Source: Sva-07 sp963716235 (GTDB lineage Bacteria; Actinomycetota; Acidimicrobiia; Acidimicrobiales; Ilumatobacteraceae). From it: DNA of 64,000 nt. Positions 17,298 to 25,947 of this stretch are shown here, piece after piece; position 1 is the stretch's first letter; the number at the start of each line of letters is the position of its first letter. Both the position numbers and the translations under genes were made by a program. The stretch spans positions 1-64,000 of the forward strand of contig CAVQTE010000024.1 of assembly GCA_963716235.1 (NCBI GenBank), given 5' to 3'. The notes under the pieces are model-generated. The model ran no database searches. It had not been told where the DNA came from and saw nothing but the letters and a program-made list of their open reading frames with translations.

Positions 17298-17332
17298 GAA
17301 CCCTGTGGCACCCCTTCCGTATGGTCCCGCAC

Positions 17333-18229
17333 ATGGGACGATTACTTCGCATCGACGATCCCGGCGGCTGGCACCACGTGATGAACCGCGGGAGCGACCA
17401 CCAGATGGTGTTTTTCGACGACGCCGGTCGTCTCGTTTTCGAACGACTTCTGGGTGAGGCTTGCATCGAGCGCAACATCGAAATACACGCCTACTGCCTC
17501 ATGGGGACTCACTTCCACCTGCTCGTGCACTGCCCTGACGCCGGGCTCTCGGCGATGATGCAGCAGGTCCTGTCGTCGTACACCCGGATCGTGAACGAGC
17601 ATGCGAACCGAGACGGTGCGCTGTTCCGTGGCAGATTCCACTCAGTGCCGGTCACGTCCGAACGTCAGATTCTCCTCACGGCAGCCTACGTGCACCGGAA
17701 TCCGGTCGACTTCGTACCACCAGCCGCGCTGGGCGCCTACCGATGGTCGAGTTACGGCGTCTACCTCGGAAAGCGAATGAGACCGACCTGGCTCCACGTC
17801 GACTACGTCTCCAGTCGGCTCTGCGCCGATGATCATCGAGCATTGGTCGCAAGTCGGCTGCCCGAGCCAGGCATGCTGCACGCGAATGACGCATGGTCCC
17901 AGCTGGACCAGCTGATCGGAACGCACACGGAACTCTCGAATTCAACGAAGCGCGCTCTCCGGTTGGTGATCGCTGCCGACGTCGTCGGTGCGTCCTCATC
18001 TGAATTGGCGGATCGACTGGGTCTTGCAAGTGCTGCCGCCGCCCGCACCGCACTCACGAGGGCCCGCCGACATCTCGCCACCGATGACTCGTTCCAACGA
18101 GTGATAGATCACATCGAAGCCGCCATCTCGATGTCACGATTGGTGTCTGACACCAATCGTTACATCGAGGTGAGGGCTTCGAGCAATCGATCGAGTTCGG
18201 AACGATCGAGGTCGACGGCTTCGGCGTAG
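17333..18229 (+). CDS. REP-associated tyrosine transposase (RAYT, Y1_Tnp)
   Basis: A 298-residue protein with a family-typical start (MGRLLRIDDPGGWHHVMNRG), the HUH metal motif in GTHFHLLVH, and a candidate catalytic Tyr in SSYTRIVNEHANRDGALFRGRFHS. A helix-turn-helix-like region follows (ELADRLGLASAAAARTALTRARRHL). RAYTs nick single-stranded DNA at REP hairpins. The last 32 codons run through palindrome copy 3 into the 3' end of the convergent mutase gene: codon 18134-18136 reads TCA where the other palindrome arms give TAA, so the ancestral protein probably ended there at 267 residues. ATG 17321 is another possible start. Confidence 0.88.
   Translation: MGRLLRIDDPGGWHHVMNRGSDHQMVFFDDAGRLVFERLLGEACIERNIEIHAYCLMGTHFHLLVHCPDAGLSAMMQQVLSSYTRIVNEHANRDGALFRGRFHSVPVTSERQILLTAAYVHRNPVDFVPPAALGAYRWSSYGVYLGKRMRPTWLHVDYVSSRLCADDHRALVASRLPEPGMLHANDAWSQLDQLIGTHTELSNSTKRALRLVIAADVVGASSSELADRLGLASAAAARTALTRARRHLATDDSFQRVIDHIEAAISMSRLVSDTNRYIEVRASSNRSSSERSRSTASA
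18129..18167. repeat. REP-like palindrome, copy 3 (19-bp arms, one mismatch)
   Basis: Arms begin CGATGTCACGATTGG on the left and are complementary to the right arm except at 18135, where C replaces the A expected from symmetry. The right arm supplies the TAA stop codon (complement of 18160-18162) of the minus-strand phosphohexomutase gene. In a perfect palindrome the left arm would give the transposase its own TAA. Confidence 0.9.
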
Positions 18230-19809
18230 AGCTTGACCTTGGGTTCGGTGCCGCTGGGGCGGATCTGGAGTCGAACACCGCCGTCGAGCATCAGCCGCAC
18301 CAGGCCGGCCTCGGGATATGTCGTCACTGCGGTCACTGCTCGGCCACCGACCTCGGACGGTGGGTCGGCTTCGATCGAGGCCACCCACGCGGCACCCTCG
18401 GCCGGCGGCATCTTGACCGACAGTTCGGCAGTGACGTAGCGACCGAACCGGTCGGCGATCGAATCGAGACGATCCTGCAGTGTCACGCCGTCGGCCGCCG
18501 CAACCGCAGCGATCTCGGCCATCAACACCGCCGCCGTGATGCCGTCCTTGTCGAGCGGTCGCGGCGCCACGAGGTAGCCGAGCGCCTGCTCGTAGCCGAG
18601 CACCAAGCGGAGATCAGGCCGTTCGGAGGCGATCTTGCCGATCCACTTGAAACCGGTGAACGTCTCCTCGCTGTGCACGCCCGCCGCCGCCGCCATCCGC
18701 GCCAACAACGATGACGACACGAGCGTGGTCACCACGAGGCGTTCGTCGCCGGTCGTGTTGGCGAGGATGTGATCGGCGAACAGCCACCCGATCTCATCGC
18801 CGCTCAGACGACGCCACGATCCGTCGGCCTGGGGAATCGCCGCTCCCAGCCGATCGGCGTCGGGATCGTTGGCGATGGCCACGAATGCTCCGACCGACCG
18901 TGCGGTCTCGAGGAGGAGGTCCATCGCCCCTGGCTCCTCGGGGTTCGGGAAGGACACGGTCGGGAACGTGCCGTCGGGCTCCTGCTGCTCGGCGACGACG
19001 AACGGCGGATCGAAACCCGCCGCCTCGAACGCCCGGAGCACGACCGCACCCCCGACGCCGTGCATCGCCGTGTACGCAACCGCGACGCCCGCGACATCGG
19101 GTCGAAGCCGCACCGACGGGGCGAACTCGACATACCGGTCGACCCACGTCTCGTCGAGCCGGTCGATCAGCGGATCGTCGGCTTCGGCGAGATCGATCGT
19201 CAGCGGATCGAAGCCGGCGATGCACTGGGAGATCTCCGTGTCGATCGGCGACACGATCTGCGACCCGGTCTCGAGGTACACCTTGTAGCCATTGTCGGCG
19301 GGAGGGTTGTGCGACGCCGTGACCACCACACCGGCGGCGGCGCCCAGGCCCGTGATCGACCACGCCAAGACCGGTGTCGGTTGCACGCCGGGATGCAGCA
19401 TCGAGCGGATACCCATCGCCGCCAGTACCCGGGCGGTGTCGTCGGCGAACAGATCGCTCTTACGTCGTGCGTCGTGGGCGATCACGACGCCGCGTGACGT
19501 CGCGTCGGGAATCGACCCATCAGCCTCGCGATCGATCAACCACTGACCGAGCCCGGCGGCAGCCTGTCGCACGACGAGCCGGTTCATCCGCATCGACCCG
19601 GCGGCAACCGCCGCCCGAAGGCCTGCCGTACCGAACTGCAACCGCCCGTCGAAGCGAGCGACCAGCTCGGCCATGTCGCCACGTTCGGCGGCGATGATCA
19701 CGGCGCCCAACTCGTCACGTATGTCGGAATCGGGCTCGGCAGCGAGCCATGCTCGAGCGGTCGTCAGCAGGTCGGCGAAGCGTTGGCCAGCAGGATTGTG
19801 TTCACCCAT
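18160..19809 (-). CDS. Phosphoglucomutase/phosphomannomutase
   Basis: A 549-residue alpha-D-phosphohexomutase interconverting hexose 1- and 6-phosphates. Four signatures are in order: TASHNP with the phosphorylated Ser near residue 166, DPDADR (Mg2+ site) near 315, GYEQALGYL (sugar specificity) near 400, and RPSGTEPK (phosphate binding) near 517. The length fits the PgcA/PGM2-like group rather than the shorter AlgC type. The product could feed the glycogen and galactose genes elsewhere in this window. It overlaps the upstream kinase stop by eight bases (11 if GTG 19812 is used), so the two are translationally coupled. Confidence 0.94.
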   Translation of the reverse strand: MGEHNPAGQRFADLLTTARAWLAAEPDSDIRDELGAVIIAAERGDMAELVARFDGRLQFGTAGLRAAVAAGSMRMNRLVVRQAAAGLGQWLIDREADGSIPDATSRGVVIAHDARRKSDLFADDTARVLAAMGIRSMLHPGVQPTPVLAWSITGLGAAAGVVVTASHNPPADNGYKVYLETGSQIVSPIDTEISQCIAGFDPLTIDLAEADDPLIDRLDETWVDRYVEFAPSVRLRPDVAGVAVAYTAMHGVGGAVVLRAFEAAGFDPPFVVAEQQEPDGTFPTVSFPNPEEPGAMDLLLETARSVGAFVAIANDPDADRLGAAIPQADGSWRRLSGDEIGWLFADHILANTTGDERLVVTTLVSSSLLARMAAAAGVHSEETFTGFKWIGKIASERPDLRLVLGYEQALGYLVAPRPLDKDGITAAVLMAEIAAVAAADGVTLQDRLDSIADRFGRYVTAELSVKMPPAEGAAWVASIEADPPSEVGGRAVTAVTTYPEAGLVRLMLDGGVRLQIRPSGTEPKVKLYAEAVDLDRSELDRLLEALTSM

Positions 19810-20836
19810 CACCGATCAGGTTACGCAACTCGACCAACGGTCGTGGCCCGACGTGGCTGATCACTTCGGCCGCAGCGATCGATCCGAAGTGCCCGCACCG
19901 CTCGAGGTCGAACCCTTGCGTCCAGCCGTACAGGAACCCGGCGGCGAAGAGATCGCCGGCACCTGTCGTGTCGATCACCTTGTCGACGGGCACCGCCGGT
20001 ACGCGCAGCAGTTCGTCGGGCGTCACGATCACACAGCCCTCGGCACCGACGGTGATCGCCGCGAACTCGCATTCGTCACGCAGGGCCGCTACCGCGTCGT
20101 CGAACGAGTCGAGTTCGTAGAGCGAGAGCAGTTCGTCGTGGTTGCCGAACAGCAGGTCGACACGATCCTGGACCAGCGCTCTGAAGTCGTCGCGATGGCG
20201 GTCGACACAGAACGAGTCGGACAGCGTCAACGACACCATGCGATCGTTGTCGTGCGCCACTTCGGCAGCACGACGGAACGCCGCCTTGGCATCGTCGCGA
20301 TCGAACAGATATCCCTCCATGTACAACACCCTGGAGTCGGCGATCACCTGCTCGTCGAGGTCGTCGACACACAGCAGGCTCGACACACCCAGGTACGTGT
20401 TCATGGTGCGTTCGGCGTCGGGCGTCACGACGATCACACATCGACCCGTCGGCGTGCCGTGCTCACCGAGCGGACGATGAAATGCCACGCCGACCGCACG
20501 CATGTCGTGGCCGAACACGTCGCCGAGGTCGTCGCCGTTGACCTTGCCGATGTAGGCAGCGCGCCCACCGAGGCTGGCGATCCCGCACACGGTGTTCGCC
20601 GCCGACCCGCCACTCATCTCCACGGCACGGTCGAGCGCGGCGTACAGCTCCACTGCTCGCTCGGTCTCGATGAGCGTCATCGATCCCTTGACCAGCTCGT
20701 ACTCGGCGAGGAACGTCTCCTCGGCGGGAGCGATGACGTCGACGAGCGCATTGCCGATACCGATCACGTCGAACCGACTGGGCGGGATCGACTCGTCGGT
20801 CGAGCGATTCGAGAACCGTCGTGTGAGGTCGGGCAC
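19802..20836 (-). CDS. PfkB-family kinase (adenosine kinase-like)
   Basis: A 344-residue ribokinase-fold kinase. GGSAANTVCGIASLGG near residue 70 and the C-terminal DTTGAGDLFAAGFLYG (anion hole and catalytic Asp) are the two PfkB signatures. The pattern resembles bacterial adenosine kinases, which would fit a region rich in nucleoside genes, but sugar kinases cannot be excluded. The start is GTG 20836, with TAGCCT (complement of 20845-20850) eight bases upstream, divergent from the aminopeptidase promoter. It is followed by the phosphohexomutase in the same operon. Confidence 0.88.
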   Translation of the reverse strand: MPDLTRRFSNRSTDESIPPSRFDVIGIGNALVDVIAPAEETFLAEYELVKGSMTLIETERAVELYAALDRAVEMSGGSAANTVCGIASLGGRAAYIGKVNGDDLGDVFGHDMRAVGVAFHRPLGEHGTPTGRCVIVVTPDAERTMNTYLGVSSLLCVDDLDEQVIADSRVLYMEGYLFDRDDAKAAFRRAAEVAHDNDRMVSLTLSDSFCVDRHRDDFRALVQDRVDLLFGNHDELLSLYELDSFDDAVAALRDECEFAAITVGAEGCVIVTPDELLRVPAVPVDKVIDTTGAGDLFAAGFLYGWTQGFDLERCGHFGSIAAAEVISHVGPRPLVELRNLIGDG

Positions 20837-20844
20837 GGTCGTGC

Positions 20845-20860
20845 AGGCTACCGGTACGAT
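20845..20860. promoter_or_regulatory. Divergent -10 elements between kinase and aminopeptidase genes
   Basis: Only 31 bases separate the two divergent start codons. TAGCCT (complement of 20845-20850) faces the kinase and TACGAT (20855-20860) faces the aminopeptidase, each seven or eight bases from its start. Both transcripts would be leaderless and RNA polymerase could not occupy both promoters at once. Confidence 0.6.
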
Positions 20861-20867
20861 CCCGGCG

Positions 20868-23411
20868 ATGATTGCGACCGAAGCGCTCGACCCGTACCGC
20901 CTGCCGGCTGGTGTTCGACCCACCCGCTACGACGTGCAGCTGCGGCCGGTGCTCGAGACGGCCAGGTTCAGCGGTCGGGTCGAGATCAGCCTCACGATCG
21001 ACAGCGACACCGATCTGCTCGTGCTGAACGTCGCCGAACTCGGCATCGCATCGTGTGTGATCGACGGGATCGCGGCGACATGGGAGCTCGACGAGCAGAC
21101 CGAGCGGATGATCGTTCACGCCGCGGACACCGTCGCGGCCGGTACGTGTCGGCTCAGCATCACCTTCGACGGCATCCTCAACGACAAGCTCCGCGGTTTC
21201 TATCGCAGTACCTACATCGACGACGGCGGCAACGAACAGGTCATCGCCACCACCCAGATGCAGGCGACCGACTGTCGTCGGGCCTTCCCGTGCTGGGACG
21301 AACCGGAGTTCAAGGCGGTGTTCAGCATCACCCTCGACGTCGACGACGACCTGACGGCGATCTCGAACGGGTCCGAGGTCGAACGCACCACGGCCGATGG
21401 TCGCACGGTGATCCGCTTCGCCGACACCATGCTGATGAGCAGTTACCTCGTCGCCTTCGTCGTCGGTCGCCTGGAGATGACCGACCCGATCGACGTCGAC
21501 GGCACCCCGATCCGCGTCGTCCACGTGCCCGGCAAGAGTCACCTGACGGGCTTCGCGCTCGACGTCGGCGCGTTCTGCCTGCGGTGGTTCCAGGAGTACT
21601 ACGGCATCGCCTACCCATCCGACAAGGTCGACCTCGTCGCGCTCCCCGACTTCGCGGCGGGTGCCATGGAGAACCTCGGCTGCATCACGTTCCGCGAGAA
21701 CATGGTGCTCGTCGACCCCACCACCAGCACCCAGGACGAACAGCAACTGATCGCCGACGTCGTCGCCCACGAGCTGGCCCACATGTGGTTCGGCGACCTG
21801 GTGACGATGCGCTGGTGGAACGGCATCTGGCTCAACGAAGCATTCGCGACCTTCATGGAAGTCGCAGCGTGCGAGGCATATCGCCCTGATTGGGAGCGCT
21901 GGACGTCGTTCGGTGTCGAGCGCAGCGCTGCCTTCGACGTCGACTCGCTCGACAGCACCCGCACGGTCGAGTTCGAGGTGCGCTCACCGGCCGATGCCGA
22001 CGGCATGTTCGACGTCCTCACGTACCAGAAGGGTGGCGCACTGCTGCGCATGCTCGAGCAGTACCTCGGCGAGGATCGTTTCCGTGAAGGTGTCAACCAC
22101 TACCTGCGCAGCCACGCCCACGCCAATACCGAGACCAACGATCTCTGGGACGCAATCGAGGCGACGTCGGGTGAACCCGTCCGGCGGATCATGGACACAT
22201 GGATCTGGCAGCCCGGCTATCCCCTCGTCACGGCTTCCCTGGTCGACGGATCGCTCCGACTGGGTCAGCGCCGTTTCCGTTTCGACGCCGACGGCACCGG
22301 ACCGGGCGAGCGGCTCTGGGCGATTCCCGTCCAGGTCCGCAACGGCGGCGTCACGACGACCGTGCTGCTCGACGGGCCCGAGACGACGACCACGATCGTC
22401 GACCCCGGCGGGCCCGTCGTCGTCAACGCCGGCGGCAGCGGGTTCTACCGGGTCGACTACGACGACACGCTTCGCAGCCACCTCGGCGTCGCCGCACTCG
22501 CCGATCTCACCACCCTCGAGCGCTACAACCTCGTCGACGACGCGTGGGCCGCCACGGTCGCCGGCCGGCTTGCGGCGTCCGAGCTGCTGGTCGTTCTCGA
22601 AGCGTTCGCAAACGAACGCGACCATGCCGTCTGGCAGGCGATCGTCATCGCGCTCCGTGGGCTCAACCGGCTGCTCGACGACGGCGCCGCCCACGACGCA
22701 TTCCAGCAACGCGTTCGAACCCTGGCCGGACCGGCATTGATCGAACTCGGTGAGCCCAACGTTGGTGAGTCCGACCTGACGGGCAAGCTACGCGGCCTGC
22801 TCACCGGCGCGCTGGGCGTCCTCGGCGGCGACGTCGGCGTCCAGGCACGATGCCGTGAACTCTTCGACGCAGCGAGCGCCGATCCCACATCGGTCGATCC
22901 CGAGCTCACGGCCGCCGCCACGAGTGTCGTCGCCGCCACCGGTGATGCCGACACGTATGCGCGCATGCGTGCCGGATTCTCGACCGCGTCGACCCCCCAG
23001 GAGAGACTGCGCCACCTCTACGCGCTCACGGAGTTCGACGACGAAGCGCTGCTCCTGGAGACGTGCGAGTTCGTGATGTCACCGGCGGTCAAGACGCAGA
23101 ACGCACCGTTCGTGCTGCGCTCGGCGATCGCCAACCGCCGCCACGGCGCCGCGGCGTGGGCGTTCGTCCGTGACAACTGGGGCGAGGCGAACGATCGTTT
23201 CCCGAGCAACACGATCGTGCGCATGGCCGACGGCGTCAAGACGCTCAACACCCCCGAACTCGTCGCCGATGCGGCCGGCTTCTTCGCCGCCCATCCGATC
23301 GAACAGGCCGCCAAGACACTCGAACAGATCCTCGAACGCCAACGGGTCAACGCAGCACTGCGCGTCCGCGATGGGGCGAAGTTCGCGTCGTTTCTCGAGG
23401 CAGCGGACTGA
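20868..23411 (+). CDS. pepN: M1-family aminopeptidase
   Basis: An 847-residue cytoplasmic zinc aminopeptidase that removes N-terminal residues from peptides. The exopeptidase motif GAMEN is near residue 265; the zinc site HELAHMWFGDLVTMRWWNGIWLNEAF begins near 301 (HExxH with the distal Glu); a C-terminal ERAP1_C-like helical domain covers about residues 500-840. Length is normal. ATG 20868 has a -10-like TACGAT seven bases upstream. Directly after its stop codon lies the remnant of an amine oxidase, suggesting a deletion endpoint. Confidence 0.95.
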   Translation: MIATEALDPYRLPAGVRPTRYDVQLRPVLETARFSGRVEISLTIDSDTDLLVLNVAELGIASCVIDGIAATWELDEQTERMIVHAADTVAAGTCRLSITFDGILNDKLRGFYRSTYIDDGGNEQVIATTQMQATDCRRAFPCWDEPEFKAVFSITLDVDDDLTAISNGSEVERTTADGRTVIRFADTMLMSSYLVAFVVGRLEMTDPIDVDGTPIRVVHVPGKSHLTGFALDVGAFCLRWFQEYYGIAYPSDKVDLVALPDFAAGAMENLGCITFRENMVLVDPTTSTQDEQQLIADVVAHELAHMWFGDLVTMRWWNGIWLNEAFATFMEVAACEAYRPDWERWTSFGVERSAAFDVDSLDSTRTVEFEVRSPADADGMFDVLTYQKGGALLRMLEQYLGEDRFREGVNHYLRSHAHANTETNDLWDAIEATSGEPVRRIMDTWIWQPGYPLVTASLVDGSLRLGQRRFRFDADGTGPGERLWAIPVQVRNGGVTTTVLLDGPETTTTIVDPGGPVVVNAGGSGFYRVDYDDTLRSHLGVAALADLTTLERYNLVDDAWAATVAGRLAASELLVVLEAFANERDHAVWQAIVIALRGLNRLLDDGAAHDAFQQRVRTLAGPALIELGEPNVGESDLTGKLRGLLTGALGVLGGDVGVQARCRELFDAASADPTSVDPELTAAATSVVAATGDADTYARMRAGFSTASTPQERLRHLYALTEFDDEALLLETCEFVMSPAVKTQNAPFVLRSAIANRRHGAAAWAFVRDNWGEANDRFPSNTIVRMADGVKTLNTPELVADAAGFFAAHPIEQAAKTLEQILERQRVNAALRVRDGAKFASFLEAAD

Positions 23412-24260
23412 CGGCGCTCCGGTCCAGGCACCGACGAACGCCCTCATCACTCGGTGGTCGACCGATCCGTTCTCGCGGGGTTCCTGCAGCTATCTGGCCA
23501 GCGGGTCACACCCGGACGATCGCGACGAACTGCGTCGCGATGTCGCCGGGCGGGTGTTCTTCGCCGGTGAAGCCACCTCGCGTGCCTTCCCCGCCACCGT
23601 GCACGGGGCGGTGCTGGAGGGGCGCTCGGCTGCCGAGCGGATCGATCAGGAGGGCCGTCCGGCACAGAGTGTGATCATCGTCGGAGCCGGTGCCGCTGGA
23701 CTCGCAGCGGCCCGAGTATCGACCGACCGCGGTCACCAGGTGCGCGTACTCGAAGGCCGTCACCGGATCGGGGGTCGGGTGCACACCCGCACGATCGGCG
23801 GAGCGCCCGTCGACCTCGGCGCGTCGTGGATTCACGGCATTTCGGGGAACCCACTGACCGCCTGCGTGAGGTGATCGACGGCGCCGATCCGGCCGAGTTC
23901 ATCGACGACCTCGTCGTTCAGAAGGGCGCAGATCTGTCGCCGACCGAACGGCTGATCCTCGAGTACGTCCGATCGATCGAGATCGATCACGAGTTCGGTG
24001 CGGATCCTGAGCACCTCGACATCGCCGCGATCGACGAAGGTGACGAGCTCGACGGCGGCGACGCCGGCAATCAGGGCGCCATCGATCGCGTCGGGATGGG
24101 CGTCGTGGAGAAGGTCATCGTGCGATTCGAGGTCCCGATCAACGGCCAGCCGGTCCTCGTTGCGCTGATCAGCGGTCCGGTGGCAGACGAACTCATGGCG
24201 AGGTCCGATCAGTACATCGTCGACGATGCCGTGGCCGCTCTCACCACGATGTTTCCCTGA
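23412..24260 (+). pseudogene. Decayed, circularly permuted flavin amine oxidase
   Basis: The pieces resemble a flavin monoamine oxidase in the wrong order. First comes the C-terminus (ITRWSTDPFSRGS, then GRVFFAGEAT...PATVHGAVLEGRSAAERI, 23412-23645). Next is the N-terminal FAD-binding start (GTG at 23671: VIIVGAGAAGLAAAR...GGRVHT...GASWIHGISGNPLT). After a frame change near 23865 come middle fragments (LSPTERLILEYV, DELDGGD, AIDRVGMGVVEKV, PVLVALISGPVADEL) ending at LTTMFP. At least three internal segments are missing. The end of the last piece is just where the first piece begins in an intact enzyme. AGGAGG at 23648-23653 precedes the N-terminal part. No functional enzyme can be made. Confidence 0.8.
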
Positions 24261-24358
24261 GGCATTTCGGCGCGGAGATCTCATCCGGATCGCGCACAGC
24301 ACCGTATGTCTCTCGACAGTGGGAAGGTCCCGCCGTCGAGATCCCAAAGGACCCACCG

Positions 24359-25189
24359 ATGAAGAAGATTCTCGCAGGCGCTGCGGCTCTTGCCGCCGCG
24401 CTGATCGCCATACCAGCCGGCGCGTCGAGCGCTCAGGAACCCGTGAGTGTGATGTTGCTCCACGGCATTCCCGGCGTGACCGTCGACGTTGTCGTCGATG
24501 GTGCCGTCGTGGTCCCCGGCTTCGAACCAGGTGACATGCAGGACCTCAGCTCCTTCGCCGGACAGACCCTCGAGAACGTCGAGGTCCGAGTTGCCGGAAC
24601 CGAAGACGTCGCCATCGGCCCGGTGGCCGAGTTCCCGGTGCCCGCTTCGGGCAACTGGACCGTCGTCGCCCACCTCGATGCCGAGGGCACGCCGACCATC
24701 ACACCGTTCGAGAACGACACCGCCGCCGTCGACGCCGGCTCCGGTCGCCTCACCGTCGTCCACGTTGCCGCAGCTCCGGCCGTCGACGTCGTGCTCGGTG
24801 ATGCCCGGCCGGTCGAGAATCTCTCGAATGGTGCGGCCCAGAGCCTGGTGCTGCCCGCAGGCGAGATCGCCGGCGCCGAGATCGCACCGACCGGCGACGA
24901 CCCGATCGCCCCCGTTCCGACCGTGTCGGTCGTGTCGGGCGAGAACCTGACGGTGTACGCCGTCGGCTCGCTCGCCGACGAAACGTTCACCTTCTACACC
25001 CAGACGATCGCCCTCGATTCGGCCGGATCGAGCGCGGCCGGTGACGGCACCCCGGCGCCGACCGCTGTGAACACCGGTGGAGCAGTGGAGTCGAGCTCGA
25101 ACTCGATGGCACTGTTCGCTGCGGCAGCAAGCCTGTTCGCCCTCGCCGGCGGCGCGATGATGCTGCGCCGTCGCACCGTCGAAGCCTGA
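24359..25189 (+). CDS. Secreted DUF4397-domain surface protein
   Basis: A 276-residue exported protein: signal peptide (MKKILAGAAALAAALIAIPAGA, cut near SSA/Q), then one or two DUF4397-like beta domains (VSVMLLHGIPGVTVDVVVDG and LTVVHVAAAPAVDVVLGD), a Thr/Ala/Gly-rich linker, a hydrophobic stretch (MALFAAAASLFALAGGAMML) and a RRR tail. This looks like a cell-wall sorting signal, yet no LPXTG is present; the nearest candidate is AVNTGG before the hydrophobic part. A sortase gene follows after nine bases. AAAGGA at 24346-24351 supports the ATG. Confidence 0.85.
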   Translation: MKKILAGAAALAAALIAIPAGASSAQEPVSVMLLHGIPGVTVDVVVDGAVVVPGFEPGDMQDLSSFAGQTLENVEVRVAGTEDVAIGPVAEFPVPASGNWTVVAHLDAEGTPTITPFENDTAAVDAGSGRLTVVHVAAAPAVDVVLGDARPVENLSNGAAQSLVLPAGEIAGAEIAPTGDDPIAPVPTVSVVSGENLTVYAVGSLADETFTFYTQTIALDSAGSSAAGDGTPAPTAVNTGGAVESSSNSMALFAAAASLFALAGGAMMLRRRTVEA

Positions 25190-25198
25190 GCGTCTCCC

Positions 25199-25936
25199 GT
25201 GGACGATCGTCGACTCCCTTCCCGTCGGTCGCTCACGGTTCTCATCGTCGCCGCACTCCTCGTCGGGGCCACGCTGGCCATCGCCGGTTTGGTCACGAGA
25301 GGAGGCGGCGACGATGTCGTTCTCGACGTCGAGGGTGCCGCCGCCGAGGTGGCGCCCTCGACCGTTGCACCCCGCTACATCCCTGAAACGAGTGCTCCCG
25401 AGCCTGCGAGCACCAACGACACAACGGCGCTGTCGCCGCTCGCCGAGCAACTCGGGGCGCGCTACAGCGCCATCATCGAGCCCCGCACGCCACGACCTCG
25501 GCCCGTCGGGTTGCGGATCGACACCGTCGACGTCGCGAAGTTCCCGGTACGCGCCATCGGACTCGAACCCGACGGTCAGCTGGAGATCCCCGACGAGACC
25601 GAGATCGGGTGGTACCAGTACGGCGCCACGGCCGGCCAGCCGGGTGCCACGGTCCTGGCCGCCCACGTCAACTGGAATCGCACACCCGGACCGTTCGCCC
25701 GACTCGGCACCGTCGACCCCGGCGCACGGATCGACGTCACGCTCGACGATGGATCGGTGCGGCGTTATGAGGTCGTCGAGCGCGCGATCTACGGCAAACT
25801 GGAGCTGCCACGTGAACGGCTGTGGCGCAACACCGGTGCCGAGGAGTTGGTGCTGATCACGTGTGGCGGCGACTACAACCCCGAGATCCGTCGCTACCGA
25901 GAGAACATCGTCGTCTACGCCGTCCCGGTGGCGTGA
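25199..25936 (+). CDS. Sortase-family transpeptidase (class E/F-like)
   Basis: A 245-residue membrane-anchored sortase. It has one N-terminal hydrophobic segment (LTVLIVAALLVGATLAIAGLV), a disordered linker, then the catalytic domain with His in LAAHVNWNRTPGPFARL, Cys in VLITCGGDYN and Arg in IRRYRENIVVYAVP. All three catalytic residues are present. The form of the Cys motif (TCGG) and short domain suggest actinobacterial class E or F. It starts nine bases after the DUF4397 gene, so that protein is the likely substrate. The GTG start is chosen for spacing and the membrane anchor. Confidence 0.9.
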   Translation: MDDRRLPSRRSLTVLIVAALLVGATLAIAGLVTRGGGDDVVLDVEGAAAEVAPSTVAPRYIPETSAPEPASTNDTTALSPLAEQLGARYSAIIEPRTPRPRPVGLRIDTVDVAKFPVRAIGLEPDGQLEIPDETEIGWYQYGATAGQPGATVLAAHVNWNRTPGPFARLGTVDPGARIDVTLDDGSVRRYEVVERAIYGKLELPRERLWRNTGAEELVLITCGGDYNPEIRRYRENIVVYAVPVA

Positions 25937-25947
25937 CGGCGCCGTCG

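Larger units (their letters stand above)
17261..18167 (+). mobile_element. RAYT transposase unit bounded by REP-like palindromes (REPtron)
   Basis: A Y1 transposase gene lies between two near-identical palindromes with a third copy 2.7 kb upstream. This is the organisation described for REP-associated tyrosine transposases, which are domesticated relatives of IS200/IS605 TnpA. There are no IS-type terminal inverted repeats, target-site duplications or accessory genes. Neighbouring genes (upp and the phosphohexomutase) are intact, so the unit settled between two gene ends without damage. Confidence 0.8.

Noticed and set aside
20463..21782. A 439-codon minus-strand frame over the start of pepN
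   Set aside because: It is a shadow of the aminopeptidase frame; the true kinase ends its overlap at 20836 and is in another frame.
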